Positions 42,301 through 54,600 of a stretch of DNA of 64,000 nucleotides are shown piece by piece. Below the pieces are notes generated by a model, which was not told the DNA's origin, searched no databases, and saw only the letters and a list, made by a program, of their open reading frames with translations. How positions within the stretch are numbered: the stretch's first letter is position 1; each line of letters opens with the position of its first letter. This stretch comes from Eucalyptus grandis (lineage: Eukaryota > Streptophyta > Magnoliopsida > Myrtales > Myrtaceae): the NCBI RefSeq assembly GCF_016545825.1, contig NC_052617.1:52209382-52273381 (forward strand), read 5' to 3'. The position numbers and the translations under genes are program-made.

Positions 42301-45203
42301 GGCTCATCTATGGGACAAGGGATGTAATCTCAGCGTGATACATTCTTACTTCTCAAAGAAAAGCTTTGGATGCTTGAACTTTCCTAACAAGTTTTGTCAT
42401 TGTTAATAAGTACTGCGGTGTTGATAGTTGTGGTTCACCATTTTGGTGTTCAGATTTAGTTTATTACTGACCCTGAAATGAGTCCTTTTCTTTTGGAATT
42501 GATTAGAGATCAGCTTTGTAGGTTCTCCTGTGGTCTCCTTTTCCATGTTGTGACTAGCATCCAAGCTATACTTTTGGTTAAGATAGTTCATTTTTTAGCC
42601 AGAAATGGTTCTGCTGATTGTCTCTTAGTGGTTAGTTTGAATTGCGTGATTCTTTTTCTCTGAGCTTGAAGTCCCTGCAGATTTCATTGCCTGAAAATTG
42701 AGATTACTCACTACTTTTTCCTTAAAAGAGTTTAGAATTCATATTTCTTCTTTTCACTTTTCAACATTACCAATCTTTATGACTAACAGACTAGGTTACT
42801 TCTACTGTTTACAGCATGTTTTGGAAAGGGGGAAACCCCAAGAGAGAAGCCGAATTATCAGCAAGTTGACTGGAAATATTGTCCCACTGAGTCAGCACAA
42901 ATATGCATCAAATGTGGTTGAGAAGTGCTTAGAACACGGTGATGCTGGTGAAAGGGAACTGTTAATTGAGGAAATCATTGGGCAATCTGAAGAAAATGAC
43001 AATCTGTTGGTATGTAAACTTTGGTACTTTTGTTAAATGCAGTGAGAACTCATCTTATATTTGCAATGGCACTTCATCGATTTTATTTTATTTTATTTGC
43101 AATAGCAATGCTAAACCTGTTTCAATTTTGCATCCTTCAATCCTAATTAATTCATTCATTCTCCATTTTTGAACCATTGGGGAGGGCGACTTCTTTTTTC
43201 TACATTTTTATGGGGGTGTGTAATTCATCTACTGCGGTAAACTTCGAGGAATAGTAGTAGTCTCTTCTGTGCATCCCCAATCAAAGAAGAGGGGGGGGGG
43301 GGGGTTGGGGATTAACCATTTTTCAAGAGAGTTATTTCCTAATTGGGTCCTTAGCAAAAAGGGTCGGCCTAATCAAACGGACAGGTCATCTTACTTGAAG
43401 GTGCTGATTCTAGGTTTTCAGGGATCAGGGTTGATCCCCTCAACATGGTTCAACCCCTTCTTGAAGTTCCTAATTCAATGGGGGTGAATCCTCTACCTAT
43501 GATAGGACAGAAGACATTTTAAAATGGGGGCTGACCATGGAATATTTTTTGGTAATGGACAATCCAATTTCACACCAATTTCACAAAAGTACAATCATTG
43601 CCGTTGAAATTTACCTTCTGCCTTTTAATATCTGTTGCAGTCTATATTTCTGAACCTTTCGCTTCATTATTGTGACCGTTATTTTTCCTTAATATGCATG
43701 TGAAAATATTTGACTAGGATGAGATTTTTTGTACTTACAGGATCTACAGAAAGTATATTTAAATGTTAAATCATGCCTTAATTTAACAACTTAAGCTTTT
43801 AGAACATTTGGAAGTGATACCTTAAAATTTCTTACCATGTGAGAGTAGGAGGTCTTGAGTTCAAATCTTTTCACGTGACTATTTTGCCTTGATATATTTC
43901 CATGCTTTACTCTTAGGTCAAATTCTAGTCTTGAGGGGGATTGTAAATAATTACTTTCATATTAAGCTATGCTTTTGTCTAATAGCTTAATCAGCCCCCA
44001 CAAAATTTCACAAAGGCGTACTATGTTCTCTAAGTCCTTGGCATGTAACATGTTCAGGCAATGATGAAGGACCAGTATGCAAATTATGTGGTTCAGAAGA
44101 TTCTTGAAGTTAGCAATGATAAGCATCGGGAAATCCTGCTTAGTCGGATAAAGGTTCATCTTCATGCTTTGAAGAAATATACTTATGGGAAGCACATAGT
44201 TGCTCGATTTGAGCAGCTATCTGGTGAAGGTACTTTAATTTTTGTTTTTGATGTTCCTATTTGTCTGGCAATCAGCTAATTTGTGCATATATCACCATGA
44301 CAAATATTGTTCTTCTAAGTGATGGGGTCTATAAAAAGTAGTGATCTGCTCCTTAATATGATTTATAGGCTGTGGGTTTTTTTACTACGTGACCTTATGA
44401 TGCTTGATTTGCATTGTGGGTAGTTGCCCTATCCAGTGGCAGTTTTGCCTTCTTATTTTTTAAGGTGAACTGGGCAAGTAGGATGAGGGACGGGAAGTTT
44501 TCGACTGATTCCAAGCAGAGAGGCTAGGGTGGGGATGGAGCCATCCCTTGGCCACTGTCCCTCATATGTGGAGGCACTCTTGCTCATTTTATCTTTACCA
44601 GTCTTGCTCTTTATTTTTTATGATAAGAGTTTCCATTCCCCGCAAGAAATTTCTCTCTTTAAATGTTGTTTGCTCTGGGCAACCTCCCCTCTTCCAGAAT
44701 TTGCTCTTTGTTCCAGTCTCATGCAAATAAAGAAAATTCCGTTGAATATATTTTCTTTACTGGAAAGATAAAATATTGTTCATTAGAAGATAATACTAGT
44801 AGGAAGGGACTGATGGTCAACTATATTTAGTGTGTTAAAGTTCAGCCGTAGGTCTGTAGCACTCTGCGGTTGTGATTCTGAGTTGGGTTAATTTGCCTTT
44901 GTTAGCTCTTCTCTGGAGTGTGCCCTACATAAATGGAAATTTGAGCTGTCAAACGGTTGCTTGTTCGTGCGGAGTCTGATGGTGCCATATTGGCATATAA
45001 CATTGTCAGAACTGTGTGTGTAGGCATTGGATAAACCAACATCCTAGGAAATTTCTGTTAAAAGGAAACATACTTAGAAGGCGTTCTGTCTGAGCTTTTG
45101 CATGCAAGTGTGAATTCATGAGCATCTAGGCAGCTGTATATGTAGTGTGATCTGGATTATCAACCTCGCAGATGGCCAAGCCTTGGAGCCAAGCAGTTCC
45201 TGA
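36383..45203 (+). CDS. PUM: Pumilio-family RNA-binding protein (PUF, NABP N-terminus)
   Basis: Nine coding exons: 36383-37027, 38439-39814, 39904-40045, 40148-40255, 40802-41014, 41107-41217, 42815-43009, 44058-44229, 45172-45203, giving 997 residues. The N-terminal part ([24 protein letters not shown]-type motifs such as [10 protein letters not shown]) is the plant Pumilio NABP-type region. The Pumilio domain starts near residue 646, with eight repeats. The base-reading triplets are SRxxQ, NYxxQ, CRxxQ, NHxxQ, CRxxQ, NYxxQ, SNxxE, NYxxQ, the canonical set that predicts binding to UGUANAUA in mRNA 3'UTRs. The protein should act in cytoplasmic mRNA repression and decay. It most resembles the Arabidopsis APUM5/6 type, from memory. 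Intron 2 uses a GC donor. A leader exon likely ends at 35392. The last exon adds only [14 protein letters not shown] residues before a stop. Confidence 0.94.
43291..43304 (+). repeat. G14 homopolymer in Pumilio gene intron 7
   Basis: Fourteen G bases followed by ttgggg. The run length may be unreliable in the assembly. Confidence 0.8.
43760..43950 (+). repeat. Possible degenerate dispersed repeat in Pumilio gene intron 7
   Basis: The stretch contains 'aggaggtcttgagttcaaat' followed by 'ttttcacgtg', a combination I associate with dispersed plant repeats with a tRNA-like or LTR-like head. There is no clear end or target duplication. Confidence 0.3.
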
Positions 45204-46105
45204 TGAAGCGGCCAGGACTTTGTCACGCTCTATGGCTCTGTATCCTTTGCGTGAAGATATTGAATGCGGGTTGTTGGACTATGAAACTCTGGGAGGTGGA
45301 TCGCAAGTGTGTTCTTCGCTAGATGTTCCGGCAGATGAACTTATCGACATATAAAGCCCGAAAGACAAGCGGGGAACACAATTTAACTAGGGAAAAGCAA
45401 GTTCCAGGCTGTAGAATGCTTTTCGATTGTTATGGATTTGTAGGACTAACTGTATTTATGTGCATATGTACATAGGTCAAAGCATGGTGTGATGTAATTA
45501 GGATTCCAAATAATGGTTACCACTTGGAGAAAATGGGTTAAATTATGAAGAATGGGTGTATATATTGGCATGTGTATGATGATTGTGCTTCTGGTATAGC
45601 GCCGGGTTTAATGATCTTTGCTCCTCCATCCTCTCTTCCTGAAACAGATTGATTCGAATACTTTGACGGCATGGGATGCGATGTGATTTCTCTTGCATGC
45701 ATCGTTCGTGTCGTGGGCCGGAATTTTTCCCCGAGTTATGCGATGCTCGATGAGCCGGAATATTGAAACAATGTTCCCTCGTTCCAAAGATGGCATATGG
45801 TACAGTGCCTTCTCGTCATTGACCGTACGGCGTGTAATTTAGTTTGGGTACTCGAATTCTCGAGGGAGACGTGCAAATGCAAATCACCTCAAATTTCAGC
45901 TTTCTGTAATTATCACTGGAGAGCGATGTCGGCTCTCGGCTAATTTACGCAATCGGGTAGGTCCGGTTAAAATGCTGACGTGACATAAACAGAAGCAGTA
46001 CGACAGTTTTCAAAGAGGGGCAACGCATTTCCCCCACTTTCTTCACTTCCGCTCGTGCGAATGGAAGTGTCGACGCCGGCCTAGTGTCTCCTCGTACCTC
46101 CCAAA
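45204..46105. other. Pumilio 3'UTR and spacer to the pseudouridine synthase gene
   Basis: The first part is the Pumilio 3'UTR. A 60-codon open frame (45172-45354) runs through the last exon and UTR in a different phase from the spliced protein. The rest shows no gene. Confidence 0.5.
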
Positions 46106-46165
46106 ATGTTGCTCCGACATCGACGCTTGCGGTCGCGCTACAGGGCCCTCGTCTTCCGCAACTAG
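46106..46165 (+). other. Upstream ORF before the pseudouridine synthase start
   Basis: ATG 46106 opens a 19-codon frame (MLLRHRRLRSRYRALVFRN) ending at a TAG 10 bases before the main ATG at 46176, in a different frame. It would affect initiation only if the transcript starts upstream of 46106. Confidence 0.4.
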
Positions 46166-46175
46166 CGTGGCCCCG

Positions 46176-49100
46176 ATGTGGAACCACTCCTCGCCGCGAC
46201 GGCTAGCGGCGGCGTGCGCCGCGGCGGCGGCGGCGGCGAGGAGGCGCTACTCGAGGGCGTCGCCGCCTCAGGCGACGGCGATAAGGGTGAAGAACCACAT
46301 AGCGAGCGTGGGCGATGGCGAGCCGAAGGAGGGCCCGAAGCCACGTCAGCTGCTGTCGCTTCCCCCTTTCCCTTCTCACCCTTTGCCCGCGTTCTCTTTC
46401 AAGGAAGCCTCTTCTTCTTCTTCTTCTTCTTCTTCTTCTTCGTCATCGTCGTCGCGAGTGACTGCGATCAGCTGGGTCAAGTACTACTTCCATGGCGTTC
46501 AGAACTCCGTCGTTCAATCCCATTTCAACAAGGGCCTTGTCTGTTCACTCACCTCTTTCGAAGTTCCCGTCTTTTCGCGCCTGATGATATTTCTCATTCC
46601 TTTCGTTTCTCTGTTTTCCATGGATAAAGTTTGCTTCTTTTTCCTTTTTCAGGTTCAGATGGAATGCGCCCCTTCGGATGACTCATGCCCGGGACAGCAG
46701 GGACAAAGAAAATCTTTGAGAAAGGTATTTTCATACACAATGCAACTTCTCTCCTGTAGCATCTAACTCATCCAAGTTACATTCTTCTTGTTCTAGAGTT
46801 TTCTATGTGAAGTCGAATTCCCGGTGTAAACATTCTCTGTGGGGTATTATCCTGTGTATGTGAATTGTAAAGTTTTACCTACTACAATCATACAGCTGAC
46901 TTGCAGATCAAGCCGAATGAAGTGATGGAAGCAGGGGCCAGATTGTGTATGCCGGTATCAATTGCTGAATCAAGGATCTCCAGGCGGTTCGACACTATAC
47001 CTAGCGGGACTCTCTATCCCAATGCCGATGAGATACAGTACTTGCAGAGGCTGGTCATGTACAGGGCAAGTCTTTGAAACCAATCCCTTTTTGTAATGCC
47101 CGATTTCCACTGGGGACATCTGTTATATTACAACCTAGCTTTTGATCCCCAGCAGACAGCATTCGGACATCCCCTGTTAATTGCTTCTGGTTGGTCTAGT
47201 AGAAAGTTTGCTTAGCAGTTTACTGCATATCTAATATTAGGCCTGGGGATATAATTTCTTCTTGTCTTCTCAAAGTTTTTTGCAATTTTGACTTGCTAGC
47301 CGCTAATTTTCAGGATTCTGCGGTTATTGTGCTTAATAAGCCCCCGAAATTGCCAGTCAAGGTAAGAACCTCATGCGCTGTTGTTATTCTTTCCTTTTTC
47401 TCTCATACTTTTTGTCATGTAAGTGCAATGTTTTATCTCCACGAATTCTTCGTTTATAGGGGAATTTGCCAGTTCATAACAGCATGGATGCTTTGGCAGC
47501 GGCAGCTTTGTCTTATGACTATGATGAGGGTCCTAAATTGGTAACTAACTTTTTGGTTGTTTTTGATCTTTTAAGCATGTACGCTTGTTTATGCTAAGTT
47601 GTATCAGTATCTTCTGCATGTTGCTTCTCAGTTCTTCCTTCTCCGTCATTTATATGTTCTTCATGCCTGGACTCTGAACTACATTTTCGTCAACAGACTT
47701 TTCTTTCCTTCCTTTGATAGTTAAAATTGGATACATTAAAACTCCAAAAGCTGGCGAGTTACTACACCTTTACATCTCAAAACTTTGGTTAGACACCCTA
47801 TCAGGGACATATAGTTGACTTTTTTTTGCTGTCTTGCGAAACCTCAGGGTATGTTTCATTTTTGTTTTTCTGTTTACTTGAAATTTTGTTTGGTACCTTA
47901 CATCGAGAATGTTTGGTAAAGATGAAAATTCTGAAAATATGTTTGGCTCTTACCAATCATTCATATAAAAGAAACTAATTACATCATTTCTACTCATTAT
48001 ACAAATCATACTGAGTTGGTAATAAATTATCATATTAAGCAGAACATATTTATTGAATGGAACTTCTTATTAGTCATGCCTTCACTATGCTAAAAATTTT
48101 ATAAGCCTCAGTTGAATAACGTGACTGAAACTAATGATATACAAATTGTCTTGAAAATATGTTAAATGAATTATTTGTTGTTGTATAAAGTTGGTCTCCC
48201 CTTTTATTAATGTTTTAAGAGAACAAGAGGAAGCTTCCTTGAATCTTCAAAAATGCTACTCCATTACACCAGAGGAGAGACCATTAGAAGCTTGAAGCTT
48301 CAGTATCGCTTCAATTCACTGACAATCCTTCCTCTGTGAAACAAACTTGCCTTTGTGCTCTCACCAATTTGTCTGTCCCTTGCCTTAATTTATGCTTGCC
48401 CCTTGCTTTTGAATGAGAAAAACAGAGTTGGCAAAAACTCTTCTTCAACCTTGTTCAGTTCCACAATCAAGATGAAGAGTTGTACGTGGACTGCAATGAT
48501 CTGAGAAGAAATGAATTGGCATTTGAGGAAAGATGTCAATAGTTGATGTTCCTTTTTGTATTTCAAAATGAAGAGAAAACACTGAAAAAGGATTATGGCT
48601 GTTTTCAGTTGTCATTTCTGAGGCTAAAATCTTTTGAGAATAATTCTTACTGAGGAGTTTTTCAGTGAGAATATGCAAATGAAAACAGAACATATAAATT
48701 TTTCACATAACGAATGGGGCCTTCATGTGCAGCTGTGGACTGTGTAACTTTTAGCCAAGTATTTCACTGCTGTTTTATTGTGTTGAATTCAGGAGGCTAT
48801 ATTCTGTTACTCGAGGAAGTTATCTGCTGTTACACGTTGAACAAATCATCCTTCGTGAGAGCCTTGCTCTTGCAGTTAGAAGTGGGGGTTATCGAATGAG
48901 ATTTTGGATGCAGTGCACATGGCATTGTGTGATGTCCATCTCACTTCCCTCATGGGCTGATCTTTTCTTGTTCTCATGTGAAAAAATCTTCATCAGGTGC
49001 ATCGCCTTGACACAGAGAGTAGTGGCCTTCTCTTGATGGGAAGAACAAAGGAAAGTGTCGCTCATCTTCAATGGCTGTTTAGCGACATGAAGAAAACAGA

Positions 49101-50355
49101 TTCCTCCTTTCAGGTAAAGGCTTGTGGTGTTACCTTGTGCAAGAGACATTTGATGTTGGTGGGTAAATGATGGATCTTCCATGCAACAGATTATACCCAT
49201 ATCTTATTTTTTTGTTAACATCTGATTCTACAACGTCTTCTAGGCCTGGAATGATGCATGTAGAGCAACTAATCAAAGATATTGGGCGCTTGTCATAGGC
49301 TCTCCAAAGGAAAAAGAAGGTCTAATTTGTGCTCCCCTTTCAAAGGTCTCTCTCTCTGCGTGTGTCTCTCTCTCTTCCCATTAGGATATGCAGTTTTTAG
49401 GTGGTGCGCACTGATGGAAAAATGTAATCTGTTTTGAACTTAAGGTGCTTCTTGATGATGGGAAAACCGAGAGAGTTATTTTGGCTCGTAACTCAGGCTT
49501 AGAACCTTTTCAAGAAGCTGTGACAGAATACAGGGTATTGGGTCCTACAATAAATGGATGTTCCTGGATAGAATTGCGCCCTCATACCAGCCGCAAGCAT
49601 CAGGTAATACTAATGTCATTTCTATAGGATTCCATTTGATTCCAGGTCTGTGTATATCTGTCAGCCTTTTTAGTTTGCCTCGACAGAACTTCCCTTTAGT
49701 GGGGAAATAAAGTCGCCTTTTTCGAATGTTATGATAGAACATTTGTCTGAGACTTTACTAGACCATATTGCTTGTACAAGAACACCTATTTTTCATTTTT
49801 GGGAAATTATATAATTGGTCTCTTTGCTGCACTCGTTTATAGACTCTTCTATTTATTGTTTTCAAGTTGAAAGGCACAAATACAAGGGCAGATTAGCTTG
49901 TTAAAGGGGAAAAAGATTGCACTTTAGAAAAGTAGTTTAACCAGGACCCTGGTAACATTGTGCGAAATGTTTCCTTGCAGGTTCGTGTACACTGTGCCGA
50001 AGCACTTGGCACTCCGATTGTGGGGGACTACAAGTATGGTTGGTTCGTGCACCAGAGATGGAAGCAAATGCCCAGAGTCGATTTCGAGCCTACCACGGGG
50101 AAACCATACAAGTTGCGGAGGCCTGAAGGGTTGGATGTTCAGAAGGGAAGCGTCCTGTCGAAAGTTCCGTTGCTGCACCTGCACTGCAGAGAGCTCGTAC
50201 TTCCCAACATAGCCAAGTTCCAGGAGTTTCTGGATCAGAAGTCAGAAGCACCCCGTCCCGTGCTCAGCTCCAAGTCCCATATGCTGCGATTCGTGGCGCC
50301 GATGCCATCCCACATGAAAATCAGTTGGAATCTCATGTCCTCTTATCTAGTATGA
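46176..50355 (+). CDS. RluA-family RNA pseudouridine synthase, probably mitochondrial
   Basis: Nine exons: 46176-46538, 46653-46724, 46907-47065, 47314-47361, 47460-47540, 48997-49113, 49244-49345, 49445-49603, 49981-50355, giving 491 residues. The catalytic motif HRLDTESSGLLLMGR has the nucleophile Asp at about residue 246. Also present are VIVLNKPPKLPVK and RPHTSRKHQVRVH, the usual RluA motif II and III blocks. The region around residues 146-200 looks like an S4-type RNA-binding segment. The first ~40 residues are Arg/Ala-rich with almost no acids (SPRRLAAACAAAAAAARRRY), typical of an organelle transit peptide. A serine run (about 15) comes from a TCT repeat at 46410-46440. The enzyme isomerises uridine to pseudouridine in organelle RNA. 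Family resemblance is closest to Arabidopsis RNA pseudouridine synthase 3/4. Intron 3 uses a GC donor, and intron 5 is long (about 1.45 kb). Confidence 0.92.
46410..46440 (+). repeat. (TCT)n microsatellite encoding polyserine
   Basis: A coding trinucleotide tract in exon 1 of the pseudouridine synthase gene. Length changes here would alter only a Ser run between the transit peptide and the enzyme body. Confidence 0.9.
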
Positions 50356-51682
50356 GGAGGTGCTAGGATACCGATTGGGTGGGTGTATGGACGTGACGAA
50401 AGCTAGGTGCGAGCTTCGTTCGTGCTCCTAGCACCATCTGCAAAATATGCTGGCGTTTTGGACTGCTTGATGCAATAGAAATGTATGGAGCATTTCGGTT
50501 GTCCATTCATTTCGAGTTTTGATCACGTTAGAATAGGGCTTGATGAGGACTGCGTGACATTTCAAATGCTATAAAATGAGATGCGGTTTCTCTCGTCAGC
50601 AAGCTCACGAATTTGATAATTTGCGTGTAGGAACCAGAAAATTCCAGTCTCGATTGATCGCGATTCTTTACGATGGATCTCACTGAAGTGAAACAATCCA
50701 TATAACCCTGGCTTCATTTGGGGTGATAGCCTAGGAAATTGTCGTCATAATATTGGGCTACCAAATCTCTGATTTTCTAGTACTCCAGATCTATGCGTCT
50801 GTCTCAAACGTATGAAGGCGGCGTGTGATCGAACTTTGCTGCTTATAAAATAACATTCGAATCGGGTACGCAATCTTTGGGGACTTGGCAACTTATATTG
50901 TTGATTCCGATGTACAGCTGAAGGCCACGACTTTCTCGTGCTAGCTGAAGAGACAATGAAAGCTCCTAGCAAAGCGAAGGCTCCGTTTGGGAATTGCATT
51001 CCTCTGGGTTTTCTGGGTTTTAGGTTGGGCTCCAAAATCCTTACGCAAATACAAAAACTTTTCGGGAGATGCAATTGTATTTCCTAATGCCTCTAAAGGT
51101 TAGCCAAAGCATATCCAAAGGTGTTTTGAGTGTTTCTAAAATTTATATATATCTATATTAATTTTACTCCTGCTAAACTCTTAAGATTTGGAAATGTCCT
51201 TATCTCACGTAATGTCACTCGCGATGGTTTAGGCTGTCGGCAGACCGTTGGTGAGTCAATATTTGGCCACCTCAGTTCGAGTAAGAGTAATTGTTATTGG
51301 CAAAATTCTACAGAAAAAAAAACAGAAACGATTCTTCCAAACTCCATTTAAATCAAAATCATTCTCCAGTACAGTTTCCCAAACGTTATATACATTTAAA
51401 AAAATCTCATTTAAGGCAGGGGGGGCGTTTGTATTTTTCGTAAAGAAGGGAATCGAACGCCCCCGAAGTGCGTACATACGAAAACGAGTTCTCTTGGCGG
51501 GGAATTTATAAGGGTCTCGGGATCGAGCTCGGTCCATTTTGGCGCGAGTCGCGAAGCAGGAACAGCGAAAGTAGAAATCGCAAAACCCTAGCGCCCTCCC
51601 TCCTGCGTCCATAAGAGAGACCGATCGGACGCATGCTGCGGTCCCCGTCCCGCCGGGAGAAGCGAGAATCCGTCGGAGGAGA
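50356..51682. other. Pseudouridine synthase 3'UTR, spacer and promoter of the SEN1-like gene
   Basis: No gene is supported. It becomes GC-rich after about 51400, the likely leader region of the next gene; open frames there are compositional. Confidence 0.5.
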
Positions 51683-54600
51683 ATGTCTCGGAGGGTCGGC
51701 GGCGGTCGCGGGGATTTGCTGGCGCGGTGGCGGAGCATCGAGGAAGACGAGGAGAGGGAGGGAGACGACGCCGGCCGTCTCCACCGGTCGAAAGAGCAAT
51801 GGTGGGTCCCTCCCACACACCATCGACCTCGCGCCCACTCTCTCTCTCGTTTCGATTCGCGTATTCGGTGTCCGTTCGGATGGTTACGTGCGCGTGCGAT
51901 CGGTGTTGGACTCCCCCGCTTACGGCCCTCGATTCCGTTTCCGGGGGTTCAAGAAACTGTAAAGAATCATCACCTCAATGTGCAGGAGGATCAATGTCCT
52001 TCCTGTGTTTTATCTCCTCCTTGATCGTCTTATGATCGGTGGTTTTGATCCTCCGCGAATCATGGCCATCGTCCAGCTGATTGTGCTGATCTTTTGGGCT
52101 TTTAAATATGGAAGGGCTCGTTTTGCTTGTTTTCGAGTGTGTTAAAACTCAATGAGATGTGTTGCCTGCTAAGACTGCTCGAAAGAACTGCAGTATGCGC
52201 TTACTGTACAGGGGATGTCTTCTCAGGAAAATCTCTGACTTTTGGATGATGCCAGGTTTGTGGATGCATTCAACTTTTTGATGCGCTTGCCGAAAGAAAC
52301 GCACATTTGGTGCGATTCGGCGGATCTAATGGGGCCTTTGCTGGAGACGTTCTACAATTATTTTAGGGATGAGCGCCAAGATTCTCCTCTCAGGCTTCTA
52401 TGGAAAAGAATCTCCGAGGAGATGAAGACGTGCATCCGTTGCATTTCTCAGCATCATCAAGCCCTCGAGATGTATAGAACGGAGTATGAGCCAAGTTCAA
52501 TTGGTCCACTTCTTGACGTGTTGCAGAGTCTGGATGAAGAGCGAGTGACTCAACACTTGAGAGAGATCAATGAAAGAATGGCAAAGAAAGACTACTTCCC
52601 CGCACATGATAATGCAGAAGTTGTTAGCGTCATGTACGAGGTATGTCATGGCATGCTGCATGGGAATGACTAATCTTCCACTCAGTATTTAGAGCTTCGG
52701 GTGCTTGTTGGGATTCTGTAATATTGTGGCCGTTATGTTTGGTTTACATAAGTTAAACAATGAATGCTAGAGGTGGACAAGAACCAATTGGTAGTCTTCC
52801 TCAAATTGAGTTTAAAAAGTCATTATCTTTTGTGCATTCATCTTCCTTAAACTCCAAGTGAACATATCTTCATGTCATGTCTTTCCTGTTAATGACATTT
52901 CAGGTTCTAATGCATCCTGTTCTGCTCGATGATAAGTCATTGTTCTCTGAATTTGAAGCTTTCATTGAAGCTATTGACAATGTCCATGAATTGGCGTTGG
53001 ATAGAAACCAACAGTTTCCGGTACATTTTACTCAACTTGTCTTCTCCTTTTTGCCTGGCAAGTTATTGATCTGTTATGAGGGCTTTTTATTCATTTTCAA
53101 ATAAATACTATGTTAGGGCGTGTATGCGTTATTCTTTTTCAAGCGAAGAGTGCGTTTTGTCGCTCATCGGTTAGCTGAATCCATGGGTAAACTGAGGTAT
53201 GTTTGCTGTCCTCCAATCTGCTTTTTTTTTCAATCAATATTTAACTTAAGTCGAGGCTTATTGTTTTGCAATCTTCTTTTTGGTGATATGATTAGCATGT
53301 ATCTCTTAATTTGTTCTCTTCGAAGCTCTTAATTCTATGTTGTGATTTCAATTTTTCTGGCATCTGGAATAGGTAGACGGAGTCTAATATTGTGAGCTTA
53401 TCTTGCTGTTTGAGGTCATTTGTCCTCTCTGATTTCCAGAAAGATGGTTGAATGTCCTGAATCGTTGGCTTTTGCTTCGTCATCTTGTTTGTTTCTATGT
53501 TCTGATGATCGGCTTTCTACTTCTGTTGTGTAGTTGACCTCTCAAGGCTGCTGATTATTGCTTAAAGTATGGCTCTTGTTGCTGTTAAATGCTTGTGGAA
53601 CTTATTAATGCCTCGAATAGTTTTGCTAAAAGTTGCTTTACTGGTGAAAGCTTGCCTGCTATACAATGGTTGGCATGATTATTTGTTTTTCTTCATTTTA
53701 TTTGATGTTCAGTATCGTGGCAATTCACACGATTGTTGCACTGTAGGTTCATCATTCCTTTCTTTTTTATTATGAGGACCCTTCACTACAGTTAAAAATT
53801 ATACAAGCTCCATAGGGGTTATTAAGATGAGTTTTGTCAACACTGCAAAGCAGTGAACTATCCTCTGAAAAGATAGTCAGCCTATCAGTTACATATTGAT
53901 TTACTGCTGATAAGCACACTTGACTCTGAAAGTGTTTGATATATAAATGGTTCTTTGTTTGTGTATAGGAGAGCTGAAGACTTGGAACCTTTGCAGCAGT
54001 TGCTTAAAAAAATTATTGGGTCCTTGGAAACTGAAGTGATGCCCTTGACCAGTGAAAACTTAAGGCCAAGATTGGAGCTTGACCGTTCTGCTGCATGGAT
54101 TGGGATTAAATCATTGTAGGTTGGGGTGCTGAAGTTCTGTATAGTCAGGCATTTTCAGTCTCTTTGTTTGTGCTCTCTGATTTTTTAATTCTAATTTTGA
54201 AGGATTGGGTTTCTAGAGCCTCCAGCATTGGAAGAAGGGATATTGGAGTCCTATCCTATTTTTCTCGATGTTGTTCTTAACCAAGTCTCCAGTGATTCTC
54301 CTGTATTCTCTCATGCGGTCACTTGCTTGAAGCTTCTCTTTGAAATGCTTGGTTTGTTGATTTCTTTTGATTTGTCCTTTTAAGAAACAAAAGCAACATT
54401 GTTGCTGTTATAGGAGTCTCATTGTTCTCCACCTTTTCGCATTTGGTGTTCCTTTAAGGTTGTAAGCTATGGTTGAGGTCTGCCTTATCTCCAAGCATCA
54501 TGCGAAGCACACTTGTTGGGCAGTGTTTCCATTCTCGTAATGAGAAGATTCATAAGGATATCTTTGAACTTTTCCAGCCACTTTTGCAGGCATGCATTTA

